Shown in pieces: positions 24,924 to 34,194 of a stretch of DNA of 64,000 bases. Each line of letters begins with the position of its first letter. Position 1 is the first letter of the stretch. The DNA comes from an uncultured Collinsella sp. Lineage in GTDB: Bacteria > Actinomycetota > Coriobacteriia > Coriobacteriales > Coriobacteriaceae. The notes under the pieces were generated by a model. The model was not told the origin of the DNA. It did no database searches and worked only from the letters and a program-made list of their open reading frames with translations. The translations under genes were made by a program, and so were the position numbers. The stretch spans positions 45,303 to 109,302 of the forward strand of contig UQTU01000006.1 in the NCBI GenBank assembly GCA_900544135.1. The letters are read 5' to 3'.

Positions 24924-26285
24924 CTAGGACTCTGCGGTCTCCTTCTTGGGAACGGTAATGGTCACGCGCGCCACACCCGATGTCTTGGTGTCGTAGCGAA
25001 CCTTTTCACCGTTCTTGGTAACCGTAACATCGGAGGGCTTGGACGTGGTGATCTCGATCGAGGACTCGGGCGTGTACTCCTGCTCAAAGGGACCGGTTGC
25101 CTGGGCGCCGAAGACCGATTTACCGTCGACCTTGACCTCGATCCAGGCGGTCTTGCCCTTGGCAACGGAGACCTTGACCTTGATGACCTCGTCCTCTTTC
25201 TTTTTCGCATTCGCCTTGGCGGCATCGGAATCGGCAGAATCCGTCGCCTCGTCGGTGCCTTCATCCTCGTCAACAGATTCGGTCGTCTTGGAAGACTTCT
25301 TGGTCGTCGTCTTGGTGGCCGCGGGCGTCTCAGGCGTCGACTCGGGTGCAGAAGAGCCGCAGCCACGCAGGAGGACCACGATGAGCAGAATCAACAAAAG
25401 CGCCACGGCACCGATGCCGGCGTAGATGATGCGCGGATCGAGTCCATTGTTCTGGGGGGCACGTCCACCGCCGCGTCCGCGATTAGAGCCACCGCGACCG
25501 TTTACCTGCGGCATACGGCCGCGACCGCTATCGGGACGACCACGATATCCGCCTTGGCTCTGCGAGCCGCGCTGACCCGAACGCGGCGCAAGCTCGCCAC
25601 GGTTCTGATAGCCACGCTGGCCAGAGCGAGGCGCCGAAGAGCGCTGCCCGTAAGGCTGCGATTGAGAACGGAGGCGCGGCGTCACCTGCGTGGTATCGGC
25701 GTCGGCATATCCACCGTGGGAACGCCCGGCAGAAACTCCGCGATAACCACGACCGGAGTAGCCACCGTCGCCGTAACCGGCGCGGGGATCGCGACTCAAC
25801 CCGCGAGCGGCGGGAAGCGCACGATCATCCGGCATGGGCGTACTGCGAAAGCGATCTCGCTGAGAACGAATCTCCTCGCTGGAGCCCGTCTCGGTGATAT
25901 AGCCCGCCTGCGGAGGGCGCTGGCCGTACCGCGTCGAGCGACCACCCTGAACCATCAGAAAGCGTCCGTTATCGACCGACGAACGCGAGTTAACGTAGCC
26001 GGCAGCATCCTGAAAACGACCGCCCTGCTGCGAGGTCTCGCGTTCATATGCCATGAGGTCATCAAAATAAGCGTTGACGACCTCGCGCGGGTTAAGCCCC
26101 AAAAAGCGAGCATAGCTCGAAATCATGCCCTGCGCATAGCCGCGCGGAGGCATCGATGCAAAGTTACCGGTCTCGAAAAACTCGATGATCTGCGGCCTGA
26201 TTTTGATGGTGTTGGCGACCTGCTGGATGGAAAGGCCCATCCGGCGACGCTGCTCGAGCAGCATGTCACCAAAGCGTGCAGCCAT
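24924..26285 (-). CDS. rodZ: RodZ-like helix-turn-helix membrane protein
   Basis: 453 aa. Residues about 1-75 form an HTH_25 domain (LLEQRRRMGLSIQQVANTI, GYAQGMISSYARFLGL). A long Gly/Arg/Gln/Ser-rich linker follows, then one TM helix (IIYAGIGAVALLLILLIVV) and an extracytoplasmic DUF4115 domain (KGKTAWIEVKVDGKSVF). RodZ links MreB to the elongasome; no mreB is in the window, so the target is uncertain. It starts at the ftsK stop (ATGA). The gene ends at an amber codon after ETAES, with the frame continuing in repeats. Confidence 0.85.
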   Translation of the reverse strand: MAARFGDMLLEQRRRMGLSIQQVANTIKIRPQIIEFFETGNFASMPPRGYAQGMISSYARFLGLNPREVVNAYFDDLMAYERETSQQGGRFQDAAGYVNSRSSVDNGRFLMVQGGRSTRYGQRPPQAGYITETGSSEEIRSQRDRFRSTPMPDDRALPAARGLSRDPRAGYGDGGYSGRGYRGVSAGRSHGGYADADTTQVTPRLRSQSQPYGQRSSAPRSGQRGYQNRGELAPRSGQRGSQSQGGYRGRPDSGRGRMPQVNGRGGSNRGRGGGRAPQNNGLDPRIIYAGIGAVALLLILLIVVLLRGCGSSAPESTPETPAATKTTTKKSSKTTESVDEDEGTDEATDSADSDAAKANAKKKEDEVIKVKVSVAKGKTAWIEVKVDGKSVFGAQATGPFEQEYTPESSIEITTSKPSDVTVTKNGEKVRYDTKTSGVARVTITVPKKETAES

Positions 26286-29065
26286 CAGAATCCTCCAAAC
26301 TCACGATCTTCACGTGCCATCTCGGCGTCGACAGACTCCAACGCGGCGAGCCCCTCCTCGTCCAGCAGGACCTCGCGCGGCTTGGAACCATCGGGCGGGC
26401 CGACGACACCCTTTTCTTCCAGCATGTCCATAATACGCCCGGCGCGCGCATAGCCAACCTTGAGGCGGCGTTGCAGCCCAGATGTGGAGCCCAGCTGCGA
26501 TTCCACCACAATATGGGCGGCCTCCCAGATAAGCGGGTCGTCATCCTGCGGCTCGGCAACACCCGTGCGAACAATGCCGCCGCCACCAGCCATGGACATG
26601 GAGGCGGGCGCCACGGCAGAGAGAATCTCCTCATGGTAGTCGGGCTCGCTTTGCGACTTAACGAACTCGACGATCTCGTTGATCTCGTCGTCCGAGACAA
26701 AGCAGCCCTGGATACGGCGGGGCTTGCCCCAGTCGACTTTTGAGAACAGCATGTCGCCCAAACCAGTAAGCTTTTCGGCGCCCATCTGGTCGATAATGAC
26801 GCGGGAATCGATGCCCGTAGCCACGTTAAAGGCAATACGATTGGTGATGTTGGCCTTAATAAGGCCCGTCACCACGTTGGAGCTGGGGCGCTGCGTAGCC
26901 ACGATAAGGTGAATACCGGCGGCACGGCCCAGCTGGGCGATACGGACGATCGAGGCCTCGACATCCTTGCCGGCTACCATCATCAGGTCCGAAAGCTCGT
27001 CGATGATGATGACCAGATAGGGCATCTTTTGCGGCGGGTTATCGTAATGCTCAAACTCGCCGGCGGCCTGCTTTTCGTTATAGGTCGAAATCTTGCGAAC
27101 GTTGAGGCGCTCGAAGACCTTCAGGCGACGCTCCATCTCGGACACGGCCCACTGCAGCGCACTGGCAGCCTGCTTGGGCTCGGTCACCACGGGCACATAG
27201 AGATGCGGCAGACCGTTATAGCCCGCAAGCTCGACGCGCTTGGGGTCGACCATGATAAGGCGAACGTCCTCGGGAAGGGCGCGCATGAGCAAGGTCGTGA
27301 TGATGGAGTTGATCATGACCGACTTACCAGAACCGGTGGTACCGGCAATCAGCAAGTGGGGCATCTTAGCGAGGTCGGCGACAACCGGCGTGCCCTCGGC
27401 ATCGCGACCGATGGCAAGCTCGAGCGGGCCACCCTTCACATAGGGCAGCACATCGCCCAGGTTGACATTTTGGCGCTTGCGATTGGGGATCTCGATGCCC
27501 ACGAGCGAGGTGCCGGGAATCGGCGCGAAAATGCGCACCGACTGGGCGGCAAGCGAAAGCGCGATATCGTCCTCGAGGCTCGAGATCTTGCTCACGCGCT
27601 CGCCCTCACCGGGCTGCAGCTTAAAGGTCGTGACCGTGGGGCCGGCAATCCAGCCGACGACGCGAGCGCTACGGCCAAACTCGAGCAGGGTAGACTGCAA
27701 CGACTCGGCAGTCTGTTCCAGTTCCTTATCAGAAGACGCGGAGGACGCCGACTGCGGATTGGCGTGCAGGATTTCGAGCGGCGGGAGCTTGAGGCCGTCC
27801 TCTTGTTCGCCCTCGACACCGGCAGTGGTACCGTCCGCTCCCCCATCGGTGGCTGCAACAGGAGCAGCGGAAGCCGTGGGGGCGGAGGCATCGGAAACCT
27901 TGGGATGCTTTAGGAAGTCAGGGATCTGCGGAGCTGCCGAAACGGGATTCACGGCAAATGGCGGCTCTGACTCGTCAGCCTTGTCCGGGTCGTCTTCCAT
28001 CGAAAACTGTCCGGTGACCTGTCCTGCGTTGGCGCGGCGACGCGGCAGCAAGGTGGTCTTGGCGGTCTCGAGCGGAGCCTCGTCGTAATCGTCATCGCCC
28101 TCAGTGAGTTCAATTTCGCTATCGGACCAAGACGGGTCAGGCTCGCTCGTGTTGAGCTTGGGCGCGGCCTTGCCCTTCTTGGCATGGCGACGCGGCAGCA
28201 GCGTGGTCTTGGCGCGCTCGGCCTCCACGGCCTCGGACACGTCGACAAACGGGTCATCGTCCTCGTCGTCATCCAAAACCGGGTCGGCATCGCCACCCAT
28301 GAACGTGGTCACCGCGGCGTCAGCCCCCTTCTGGCGCAGAATGCTCAGGTGCGGACGGGCAACGCCGGGAACCGACAGGGCCTCTTCATCGCCCCACGGG
28401 CTCGCGTTGACATCGGCACGACGGCGCTCGGCAAAATCGGCAGCGCGATCACGTGCGGAGCGCAAAACGCCACCCACCGAAAAGCCAATGATGACCAGGC
28501 CAACGACGACAAGGCCCAGCAAGACAACCATAGCGATAGGTTTACCCAGGGCGTTTTGCAAGGCACTTGCGATAAAGGCGCCAATGTAGCCGCCCGAGGC
28601 GGAAAGGTTCTGCGGCGTAAACATGAGGTCGCACGAGTCGGTCGTACCCGGAACCATCAACGATAGGATAGAAACAATGGCCACAAAGACCACGGCACCA
28701 CCCGCGACCGAGCGAATGTTGAGCGGCGAGTCCTCACCCAAAAAGAGCGTGGCGGCAAACAGCAAGATGACGATCGGCAGCACGTAGGCGCCCAGACCAA
28801 AGCCGAGGTGATAGAAACCGGCAACCGCAGCTGTCACGGGTGCCGTTGCCGGAGAAATCACGGCAATGAAGGACGCAATCGCCAAAACGGCAATGATAAC
28901 GCCGGCGATATCGCGATTGGCCGAAGGCTCGACCAGGGGTTCGAACTCATCGAACTCGGACTCGTGGCCCTTATTGGCACGCAGATGGGAACCGGCACCC
29001 TTAGCAGATGCCGGTTGGTTGTTGGATTTGTTGCCTTTGGCGTTTTGTGCAGATCCGCGCGCCAA
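26285..29065 (-). CDS. ftsK: DNA translocase FtsK
   Basis: 926 aa. Four N-terminal TM helices (about 50-215), a long acidic linker (about 215-450), the RecA-like motor with Walker A AGTTGSGKS and DELSDLMMV, and a C-terminal gamma winged helix (LQRRLKVGYARAGRIMDMLEEKG landmark LKVGYARAGR) that reads KOPS/SRS sites. FtsK pumps chromosome ends through the septum. The start is TTG 29065 with GGAGGTTTAG upstream, immediately after the rnj stop. The linker carries a duplicated KTTLLPRR motif. Confidence 0.95.
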   Translation of the reverse strand: MARGSAQNAKGNKSNNQPASAKGAGSHLRANKGHESEFDEFEPLVEPSANRDIAGVIIAVLAIASFIAVISPATAPVTAAVAGFYHLGFGLGAYVLPIVILLFAATLFLGEDSPLNIRSVAGGAVVFVAIVSILSLMVPGTTDSCDLMFTPQNLSASGGYIGAFIASALQNALGKPIAMVVLLGLVVVGLVIIGFSVGGVLRSARDRAADFAERRRADVNASPWGDEEALSVPGVARPHLSILRQKGADAAVTTFMGGDADPVLDDDEDDDPFVDVSEAVEAERAKTTLLPRRHAKKGKAAPKLNTSEPDPSWSDSEIELTEGDDDYDEAPLETAKTTLLPRRRANAGQVTGQFSMEDDPDKADESEPPFAVNPVSAAPQIPDFLKHPKVSDASAPTASAAPVAATDGGADGTTAGVEGEQEDGLKLPPLEILHANPQSASSASSDKELEQTAESLQSTLLEFGRSARVVGWIAGPTVTTFKLQPGEGERVSKISSLEDDIALSLAAQSVRIFAPIPGTSLVGIEIPNRKRQNVNLGDVLPYVKGGPLELAIGRDAEGTPVVADLAKMPHLLIAGTTGSGKSVMINSIITTLLMRALPEDVRLIMVDPKRVELAGYNGLPHLYVPVVTEPKQAASALQWAVSEMERRLKVFERLNVRKISTYNEKQAAGEFEHYDNPPQKMPYLVIIIDELSDLMMVAGKDVEASIVRIAQLGRAAGIHLIVATQRPSSNVVTGLIKANITNRIAFNVATGIDSRVIIDQMGAEKLTGLGDMLFSKVDWGKPRRIQGCFVSDDEINEIVEFVKSQSEPDYHEEILSAVAPASMSMAGGGGIVRTGVAEPQDDDPLIWEAAHIVVESQLGSTSGLQRRLKVGYARAGRIMDMLEEKGVVGPPDGSKPREVLLDEEGLAALESVDAEMAREDREFGGF

Positions 29066-29066
29066 A

Positions 29067-30737
29067 CTAAACCTCCATGACGACTGGGATGATCATCGGA
29101 CGGGTGCGCGTGCGGCTCCAGATAAAGTTGGAGAGCGAATCGCGCACGGCCTTGCGAATGGCATCGGAGCCGCTACTGGTAAAGCTAAACTTGCCCTTCT
29201 CGATCGTCTTCATGATGGCTGCGGAGGCATCCTCGGAGAACTGGTCGTCGATGGCAAACGAAACGCCGCGGCCCGAGAACTCGATAGCCTCGATCTTCTT
29301 GTGCTTGAGCGAGACGATGGCAACAGCCGTGACCATACCGTCGTTGGCGAGCTTTTGGCGATCGCGAAGGACGATGGGGTCGGTGTCGCCGATGCGCAGA
29401 CCGTCGACATAAACGACGCCGGACTCGACGGGCGCACCGCGTTTGACGATACCGCCACGCATCTCGAGCGTGTCGCCGTTATCAAGGATAAAGATGTGAT
29501 CGTCCTTGATGCCCATCTTACGGGCAAGCTGGGCATGGGCGCGCAGATGCACGGCTTCGCCGTGAACCGGCATAAAGTAGGTGGGCTTGGCCATGGCCAT
29601 CAGAAGCTTGAGCTCCTCCTGGCTGCCATGGCCCGAGACATGGACGAGGGCACGGGACTTATCCCAGACGTCGCAGCCAAGCTTGGCCAGGCTGTTGACG
29701 ACCTGCTGAACTGCCTTCTCGTTGCCGGGAACGGGAGTTGCCGAGAGGATGACGGTATCGCCCTCGTGGATAGAAAGCGTCTTGTGCTCGCCGTTGGCCA
29801 TGCGGGACAGGGCCGACAGCGGCTCGCCCTGAGAACCGGTGCACATGACGACGATCTTATCGTCGGGCAGGTTATCGATATCGAAGGCATCGATGATATC
29901 GGCATCGTCGATGTTGAGATAGCCAAGCTCACGCGCCACGCGGGTGTTGGTGAGCATGGAACGTCCGGTCACGACGACCTTGCGGCCACACTTGCGGGCG
30001 GCATCGCAGATCTGCTGCAGGCGATGGATGTGGCTCGAGAACGACGCGACGAACACGCGGCCCGGCGCGTTCTTGATGGCGTGCAGCAGGTTGGGGCCGA
30101 CCTCGGCCTCGGACTTGGTAAAGCCAGGAACCGTGGCGTTGGTGGAGTCGGAAAGCAGCAGGTCGATGCCCTGCTTGGCAAAGCGGCTGATGGCGGCATA
30201 GTCGGGCGTGACGCCGTCGATGGGCGTCTGGTCGAGCTTAAAGTCGCCCGTGTGCATAACGGTGCCCTGGTTGGTGCGAATAAACACGCCCAAAGCACCC
30301 GGAATGGAGTGCGTCATGGAGAAGAAGTCGAGCGAGATGCCACCGAGATTGACGTGGCTGCCGCCCTTGACCTCACGGAACTTGGGCGCGCGAATGCGGA
30401 ACTCGGAGAGCTTACCCTCGATAAAACCGAGCGTCAGCTTGCTCGAGAAGATGGGCACCTTGTTGTTGAGGTCCTGCAGCAGGTACGGAAGCGAACCGGT
30501 GTGGTCCTCGTGGCCGTGGGTGACGACGATGCCGCGGAGCTTCTCCTCGTTCTCCAGGACATAGGTGTAGTCGGGAAGCACCAGGTCGATACCGGGCTGG
30601 GAGTCGTCGGGGAACATGAGGCCGGCGTCGACGAGCACCATGTCGTCGCCGCACTCGAAGACCGTCATGTTCTTGCCGATGCCGTCAAGGCCGCCGAGCG
30701 GAATGATCTTCAAGGGAGATGATTTTTTAGCTGCCAT
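29067..30737 (-). CDS. rnj: Ribonuclease J
   Basis: 556 aa. Metallo-beta-lactamase motif THGHEDHTGSLP, beta-CASP motifs (DSTNATVPGFT, SFSSHIHR, CTGSQGEP, VHGEAVHL) give a 5'-3' exonuclease/endonuclease of RNA. Start ATG 30737 (MAAKKSSPL) fits family length; AAAGGAAA is some 13 nt upstream, longer than usual. It lies 642 bp downstream of pnp, with two palindromic repeats between them. Confidence 0.95.
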   Translation of the reverse strand: MAAKKSSPLKIIPLGGLDGIGKNMTVFECGDDMVLVDAGLMFPDDSQPGIDLVLPDYTYVLENEEKLRGIVVTHGHEDHTGSLPYLLQDLNNKVPIFSSKLTLGFIEGKLSEFRIRAPKFREVKGGSHVNLGGISLDFFSMTHSIPGALGVFIRTNQGTVMHTGDFKLDQTPIDGVTPDYAAISRFAKQGIDLLLSDSTNATVPGFTKSEAEVGPNLLHAIKNAPGRVFVASFSSHIHRLQQICDAARKCGRKVVVTGRSMLTNTRVARELGYLNIDDADIIDAFDIDNLPDDKIVVMCTGSQGEPLSALSRMANGEHKTLSIHEGDTVILSATPVPGNEKAVQQVVNSLAKLGCDVWDKSRALVHVSGHGSQEELKLLMAMAKPTYFMPVHGEAVHLRAHAQLARKMGIKDDHIFILDNGDTLEMRGGIVKRGAPVESGVVYVDGLRIGDTDPIVLRDRQKLANDGMVTAVAIVSLKHKKIEAIEFSGRGVSFAIDDQFSEDASAAIMKTIEKGKFSFTSSGSDAIRKAVRDSLSNFIWSRTRTRPMIIPVVMEV

Positions 30738-30955
30738 AGGTTCGTGTGGTTTCCTTTCTTCGAAACGGGTCTGGAACAACCGACGGGGCGCTTCTGGCAA
30801 ACCGACCGCCGGGAACGTACAAACATGCATCACAGAGTCGATGCAGTAACCACAGTATGATACCCATTTGCCCACCAACAGACCACCCATGCATCAAAGC
30901 CCCATCTGAACCGGTCTATCCCGCCGGTCTGGTCTCAGCGGCCCCGGCACGGGCT

Positions 30956-31036
30956 AAGTTTCCTGCTCTACAGTCCTGCTCACGACGGAGGCCACATTAA
31001 GTGGCCTCCTGTTCGTGCGGAACTCGCGATAAACTT
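30956..31036 (+). repeat. Palindromic element C (core only, arms decayed)
   Basis: 81-bp core beginning AAGTTTCCTGCTCTACAG and ending CGCGATAAACTT, with central stem GGAGGCCAC / GTGGCCTCC (30987-31009). It matches the inverted core of element D over its whole length. The outer arms (about 30938-30955 and 31037-31060) pair poorly, sharing only GGCAC-type pieces. Confidence 0.85.
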
Positions 31037-31186
31037 CATCAGTGCCCGCCCCACGGGAAACCTGCCAAAACAAGACAGGATTATTTTGGTCGGTTTTATC
31101 TGGAAGATGCTGCTGCGGCTATCTACAGATCTGAAATCTGACTACTGAATAGACCGTCTAACTAAATAGCAAGCGGCATTAACCAG

Positions 31187-31333
31187 CCCTTTTGCTTGCG
31201 CCCGGGAGGGCCGTATATGAAGTTTATCGCGAGTTCCGCACGCAAAGGAAAGCACTTAATGTGCTTTCCGTCTTGCGCAGGACTGTAGAGCAGGAAACTT
31301 CATATGCGTCCCTCCCGGGCGCAAGCAAAAGGG
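31187..31333 (-). repeat. Palindromic element D
   Basis: 147 bp. Outer arms 31187-31210 and 31310-31333 are perfectly complementary (24 bp, centred on GCGCCCGGGAGGG), and pairing continues with two mismatches through TATATGAAGTTT. The 82-bp core (31219-31300) is the inverse of the C core; its centre is GGAAAGCAC / GTGCTTTCC. One arm overlaps the last bases and T-tract of the pnp terminator. Confidence 0.9.
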
Positions 31334-31355
31334 CGACCCCTGTCCGGAGTCGCCC
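31327..31355 (-). terminator. Terminator of pnp
   Basis: Minus strand GGGCGAC (31349-31355) / GTCGCCC (31331-31337) followed by TTTTGCTTG, 25 nt after the stop codon. Confidence 0.85.
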
Positions 31356-31380
31356 TTGTTGAGCTGCTTATGCGTAGCCG

Positions 31381-33627
31381 TTACTCGGCGTCGTGGTGAC
31401 GGCGGGGTTTGCGGCCTCCGTTGTCGCCGGGACGGCGCGGACGGTCGCTGCGCTCGGAGCGCTCGCGACGCGGACGCTCACGGCGCTGGAAGTGCTCGCC
31501 ATCGCCCTCGGAGGAACCCTCAGAGCGAGCCGGGGCCTCGGGCTTGTCGAGACGATCAAGCGAGATCTTGCCGCGATCGTCGACCTCGATGACGACGACC
31601 TTGACCTCGTCGCCCACGTTGAGAACGTCCTCGACCTTCTCCACGCGGCCCTTGGCGACGCGGGAGATGTGCAGCAGGCCGTCCTTGCCAGGCAGCAGGT
31701 TGACGAAGGCGCCGAAGGGCTGGATGGAGACCACGCGACCGGTGTACTCCTCGCCCGGCTCGGGAACCTTGATGATGAGCTTGATGCGCTCGACGGCCTG
31801 GTCGACGGACTCGCCGGTGCCGCCGACAAAGACGGTGCCGTCCTCCTGGATGTCGACCGAAGCGCCGGTCTCGTCCTGGATACCGCGGATGACCTTGCCG
31901 CCGGAGCCAATGACGTCGCGAATCTTATCGGTAGGAACCTGGATGGAGACGATGCGCGGAGCGGTGCTGCGTGTGGTGTGGCGCGGCTCGGGAATCACAT
32001 CGAGCATCTTCTGCAGGATGAAGGCGCGACCCTCCTTGGCCTGCTGCAGGGCGCGGGCCAGGATGTCGAAGGTTAGGCCGGTGGCCTTGTTATCCATCTG
32101 CAGGGCGGTGATGCCCTCGGTGGTGCCGGTGACCTTAAAGTCCATGTCGCCCAAGAAGTCCTCGAGACCCTGGATATCGGACAGGACCACGGTCTTTCCC
32201 TCCTCCTGGATCAGACCCATGGCGATACCGGAGACCGGGCGCTTAATGGGCACGCCGCCGTCCATAAGGGCGAGCGTGGAGCCGCAGGTCGAAGCCATCG
32301 AAGAGGAGCCGTTGGACTCCATGACCTCGGAGACGACGCGGATGGCGTAGGGGAACTCGTTCTCGTCGGGGAGCACCGGGAGCAGAGCGCGCTCGGCAAG
32401 GTTGCCGTGACCGATCTCGCGACGCTTGGGGCTGCCCATGCGGCCGGTCTCGCCGGTGCAGAACGGCGGGAAGTTATAGTGGTGCATATAGCGCTTGCCC
32501 TCGGTGGGCTCGATGGTATCCAGACGCTGGCCCTCGTTGAGCATGCCGAGCGACAGGACGGAGAGCACCTGGGTCTGGCCACGCTGGAACAGACCGGAGC
32601 CGTGAACGAGCGGCAGGTAGTTATCCTTCACCATGATGGGACGGATCTCGTCTGCAGCACGGCCATCGACGCGCTCGCCAGTCTCGACGACCATGGTGCG
32701 CATGGCCTTCTTCTCGAGCTTCTTGAGCGCCACGGGGATCTCGCGCTCCCAAGCGGCCTGCTCCTCCTCGGTAAACTCGGCGCGGATGGACTCCTTCAGA
32801 GCCTCGACCTTACCGATACGAGAGAGCTTGTCGGCGTCGCGAAGGGCAGCTGCCATCTCGTCGTAGTGGGCAAAGATGCGCTCCTGGACCTCCTCGACGG
32901 GCTGGTCGAGCGGGTACTCCTTCTTGACGATGGGGCCGTTGACCTGCTCCCACTCGGCGACGAACTCGTCCTGGGCCTGGCAGAAGGCAGCAAGGGCCTC
33001 CTGGCCAAACTTCATGGCGGCGAGCATGTCGTCCTCGGAGATCTCCTCGGCGCCGGCCTCGACCATCGAGATGAAGTCGGCAGAGCCGCCCAGCTCCAGG
33101 TCCAGATCGGAGTTCTCGCGCTCCTCGTAGGTGGGGTTGACAATAAACTCGCCAGTCTCCACGTTACGGCCGATGCGCACGCAGGCAAGCGGGCCCTCGA
33201 AGGGCACGCCACCGAGCGTCATGGCCAGGGAAGCACCCATGACGTTGATGACGTCGAAGGGGTTGACCTGGTCGGCGACGAGCGAGGTGGCGACGATGTG
33301 CACCTCGTTGCGGAAGCCGTCCGGGAAACTCGGGCGGATCGGACGGTCGATCATGCGCGCGGTGAGCGTGGCCTTCTCGCTGGGACGGCCCTCACGCTTG
33401 AGGTAACCACCCGGGATGCGGCCAGCGGCGTACATCTTCTCGTTGAAGTCGACGGTCAGCGGGAAGAAGTCGTAGTTCTTGCGCTCCTTGGAGACGACCA
33501 CGGTGTCGAGCATCGTGGTGTCGCCCTGCTTGACCAGGCAGGCGCCGGTGGCCTGCTTGGCAAGCTCGCCCGACTCAAAGGTGTAGGTCTTGCCGTACAG
33601 CTCAAAGGTCTTGGATACGAGTGTCAT
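31381..33627 (-). CDS. pnp: Polyribonucleotide nucleotidyltransferase
   Basis: 748 aa. Two RNase PH domains (first with GGYLKREGRPSEKATLTARMIDRP, landmark MIDRPIRPSFP; second with MASTCGSTLALMDGGVP, landmark STCGSTLALMD), then KH (IRDVIGSGGKVIRGI) and S1 (YTGRVVSIQPFGAFVNLLPG). It degrades RNA 3'-5' with phosphate. The C-terminus is Arg/Glu-rich (RRERPRRERSERSDRPRR), probably for RNA or partner binding. Follows rpsO, the conserved rpsO-pnp order. Confidence 0.97.
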   Translation of the reverse strand: MTLVSKTFELYGKTYTFESGELAKQATGACLVKQGDTTMLDTVVVSKERKNYDFFPLTVDFNEKMYAAGRIPGGYLKREGRPSEKATLTARMIDRPIRPSFPDGFRNEVHIVATSLVADQVNPFDVINVMGASLAMTLGGVPFEGPLACVRIGRNVETGEFIVNPTYEERENSDLDLELGGSADFISMVEAGAEEISEDDMLAAMKFGQEALAAFCQAQDEFVAEWEQVNGPIVKKEYPLDQPVEEVQERIFAHYDEMAAALRDADKLSRIGKVEALKESIRAEFTEEEQAAWEREIPVALKKLEKKAMRTMVVETGERVDGRAADEIRPIMVKDNYLPLVHGSGLFQRGQTQVLSVLSLGMLNEGQRLDTIEPTEGKRYMHHYNFPPFCTGETGRMGSPKRREIGHGNLAERALLPVLPDENEFPYAIRVVSEVMESNGSSSMASTCGSTLALMDGGVPIKRPVSGIAMGLIQEEGKTVVLSDIQGLEDFLGDMDFKVTGTTEGITALQMDNKATGLTFDILARALQQAKEGRAFILQKMLDVIPEPRHTTRSTAPRIVSIQVPTDKIRDVIGSGGKVIRGIQDETGASVDIQEDGTVFVGGTGESVDQAVERIKLIIKVPEPGEEYTGRVVSIQPFGAFVNLLPGKDGLLHISRVAKGRVEKVEDVLNVGDEVKVVVIEVDDRGKISLDRLDKPEAPARSEGSSEGDGEHFQRRERPRRERSERSDRPRRPGDNGGRKPRRHHDAE

Positions 33628-33730
33628 TGTTCTCCTTTACCCCACAGGCCCCTTGCCTGCGGGCTTCTCATGTGACGCGGGCCCCCTGCCCCCGCCACGC
33701 TTCAGAGCGTGATTGTTCGCGCCCTTACAC

Positions 33731-33763
33731 AAAAAGAGCGCCCCGCTGCGCAGGACGCTCTTA
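33731..33763 (-). terminator. Terminator of rpsO
   Basis: Minus strand AAGAGCG...CGCTCTTTTTG hairpin (AGAGCG / CGCTCT) with a T-tract, just after rpsO. Confidence 0.85.
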
Positions 33764-33777
33764 GCATGTACAAATCC

Positions 33778-34056
33778 TTACTGGATGTTGTCGCGGATGC
33801 CCAGAGCCTTGATGAGCTCACGGTACTCGACGATGTCGTTCTTCTTAATGTAGGAGAGAAGACGACGACGACGGCCGACGAGCATGAGCAGGCCACGACG
33901 GGTGTGGAAGTCCTTCTGGTGGGACTTCATGTGCTCGGTCAGCTCCTTGATGCGCTCGGACAGGATGGCGACCTGAACTTTGGGGTTGCCGGTGTCGACC
34001 GGGGTGTTACCGAACTGGGCAGTCAGCTCCGCCTTGCGCTCTTTGGAAACAGTCAT
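33778..34056 (-). CDS. rpsO: 30S ribosomal protein S15
   Basis: 92 aa. FGNTPVDTGNPKVQVAILSERI (landmark DTGNPKVQVAIL), HTRRGLLMLVGRRRRLLSYI are S15 signatures. It binds 16S rRNA helices 20-22 early in 30S assembly. ATG 34056 with AAAGGTG 6 nt upstream; the longer frame to 34152 is leader. A short hairpin GTCGCCCTCGGGCGAC lies in the leader (34077-34092) and could be an autoregulatory site, which is untested. Confidence 0.96.
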   Translation of the reverse strand: MTVSKERKAELTAQFGNTPVDTGNPKVQVAILSERIKELTEHMKSHQKDFHTRRGLLMLVGRRRRLLSYIKKNDIVEYRELIKALGIRDNIQ

Positions 34057-34194
34057 TGTTTCACCTTTCGTTTCTTGTCGCCCTCGGGCGACGCTATTCG
34101 CCTCGGACTGGGAAGCCGCCGGTGGAGCGAGCATCCAAGATCGAGGTACCAACAGGTCGGTATGTTACCACAAGCAGCCCACGCCTGCGCATCA

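Larger units (their letters stand above)
30738..31380 (-). other. Non-coding pnp-rnj interval
   Basis: 643 bp with no convincing gene. From the pnp side it holds the pnp terminator (31331-31355), palindrome D (31187-31333), about 105 bp of AT-richer DNA, the degenerate copy C (30956-31036), and about 200 bp of rnj leader including the inverted repeat ACCGG...CCGGT. A CATACT on the minus strand near 30856 may be part of the rnj promoter. Confidence 0.75.

Noticed and set aside
28866..30722. 618-codon plus-strand frame opposite rnj
   Set aside because: Antisense shadow of RNase J and the ftsK start; translation resembles no protein family.
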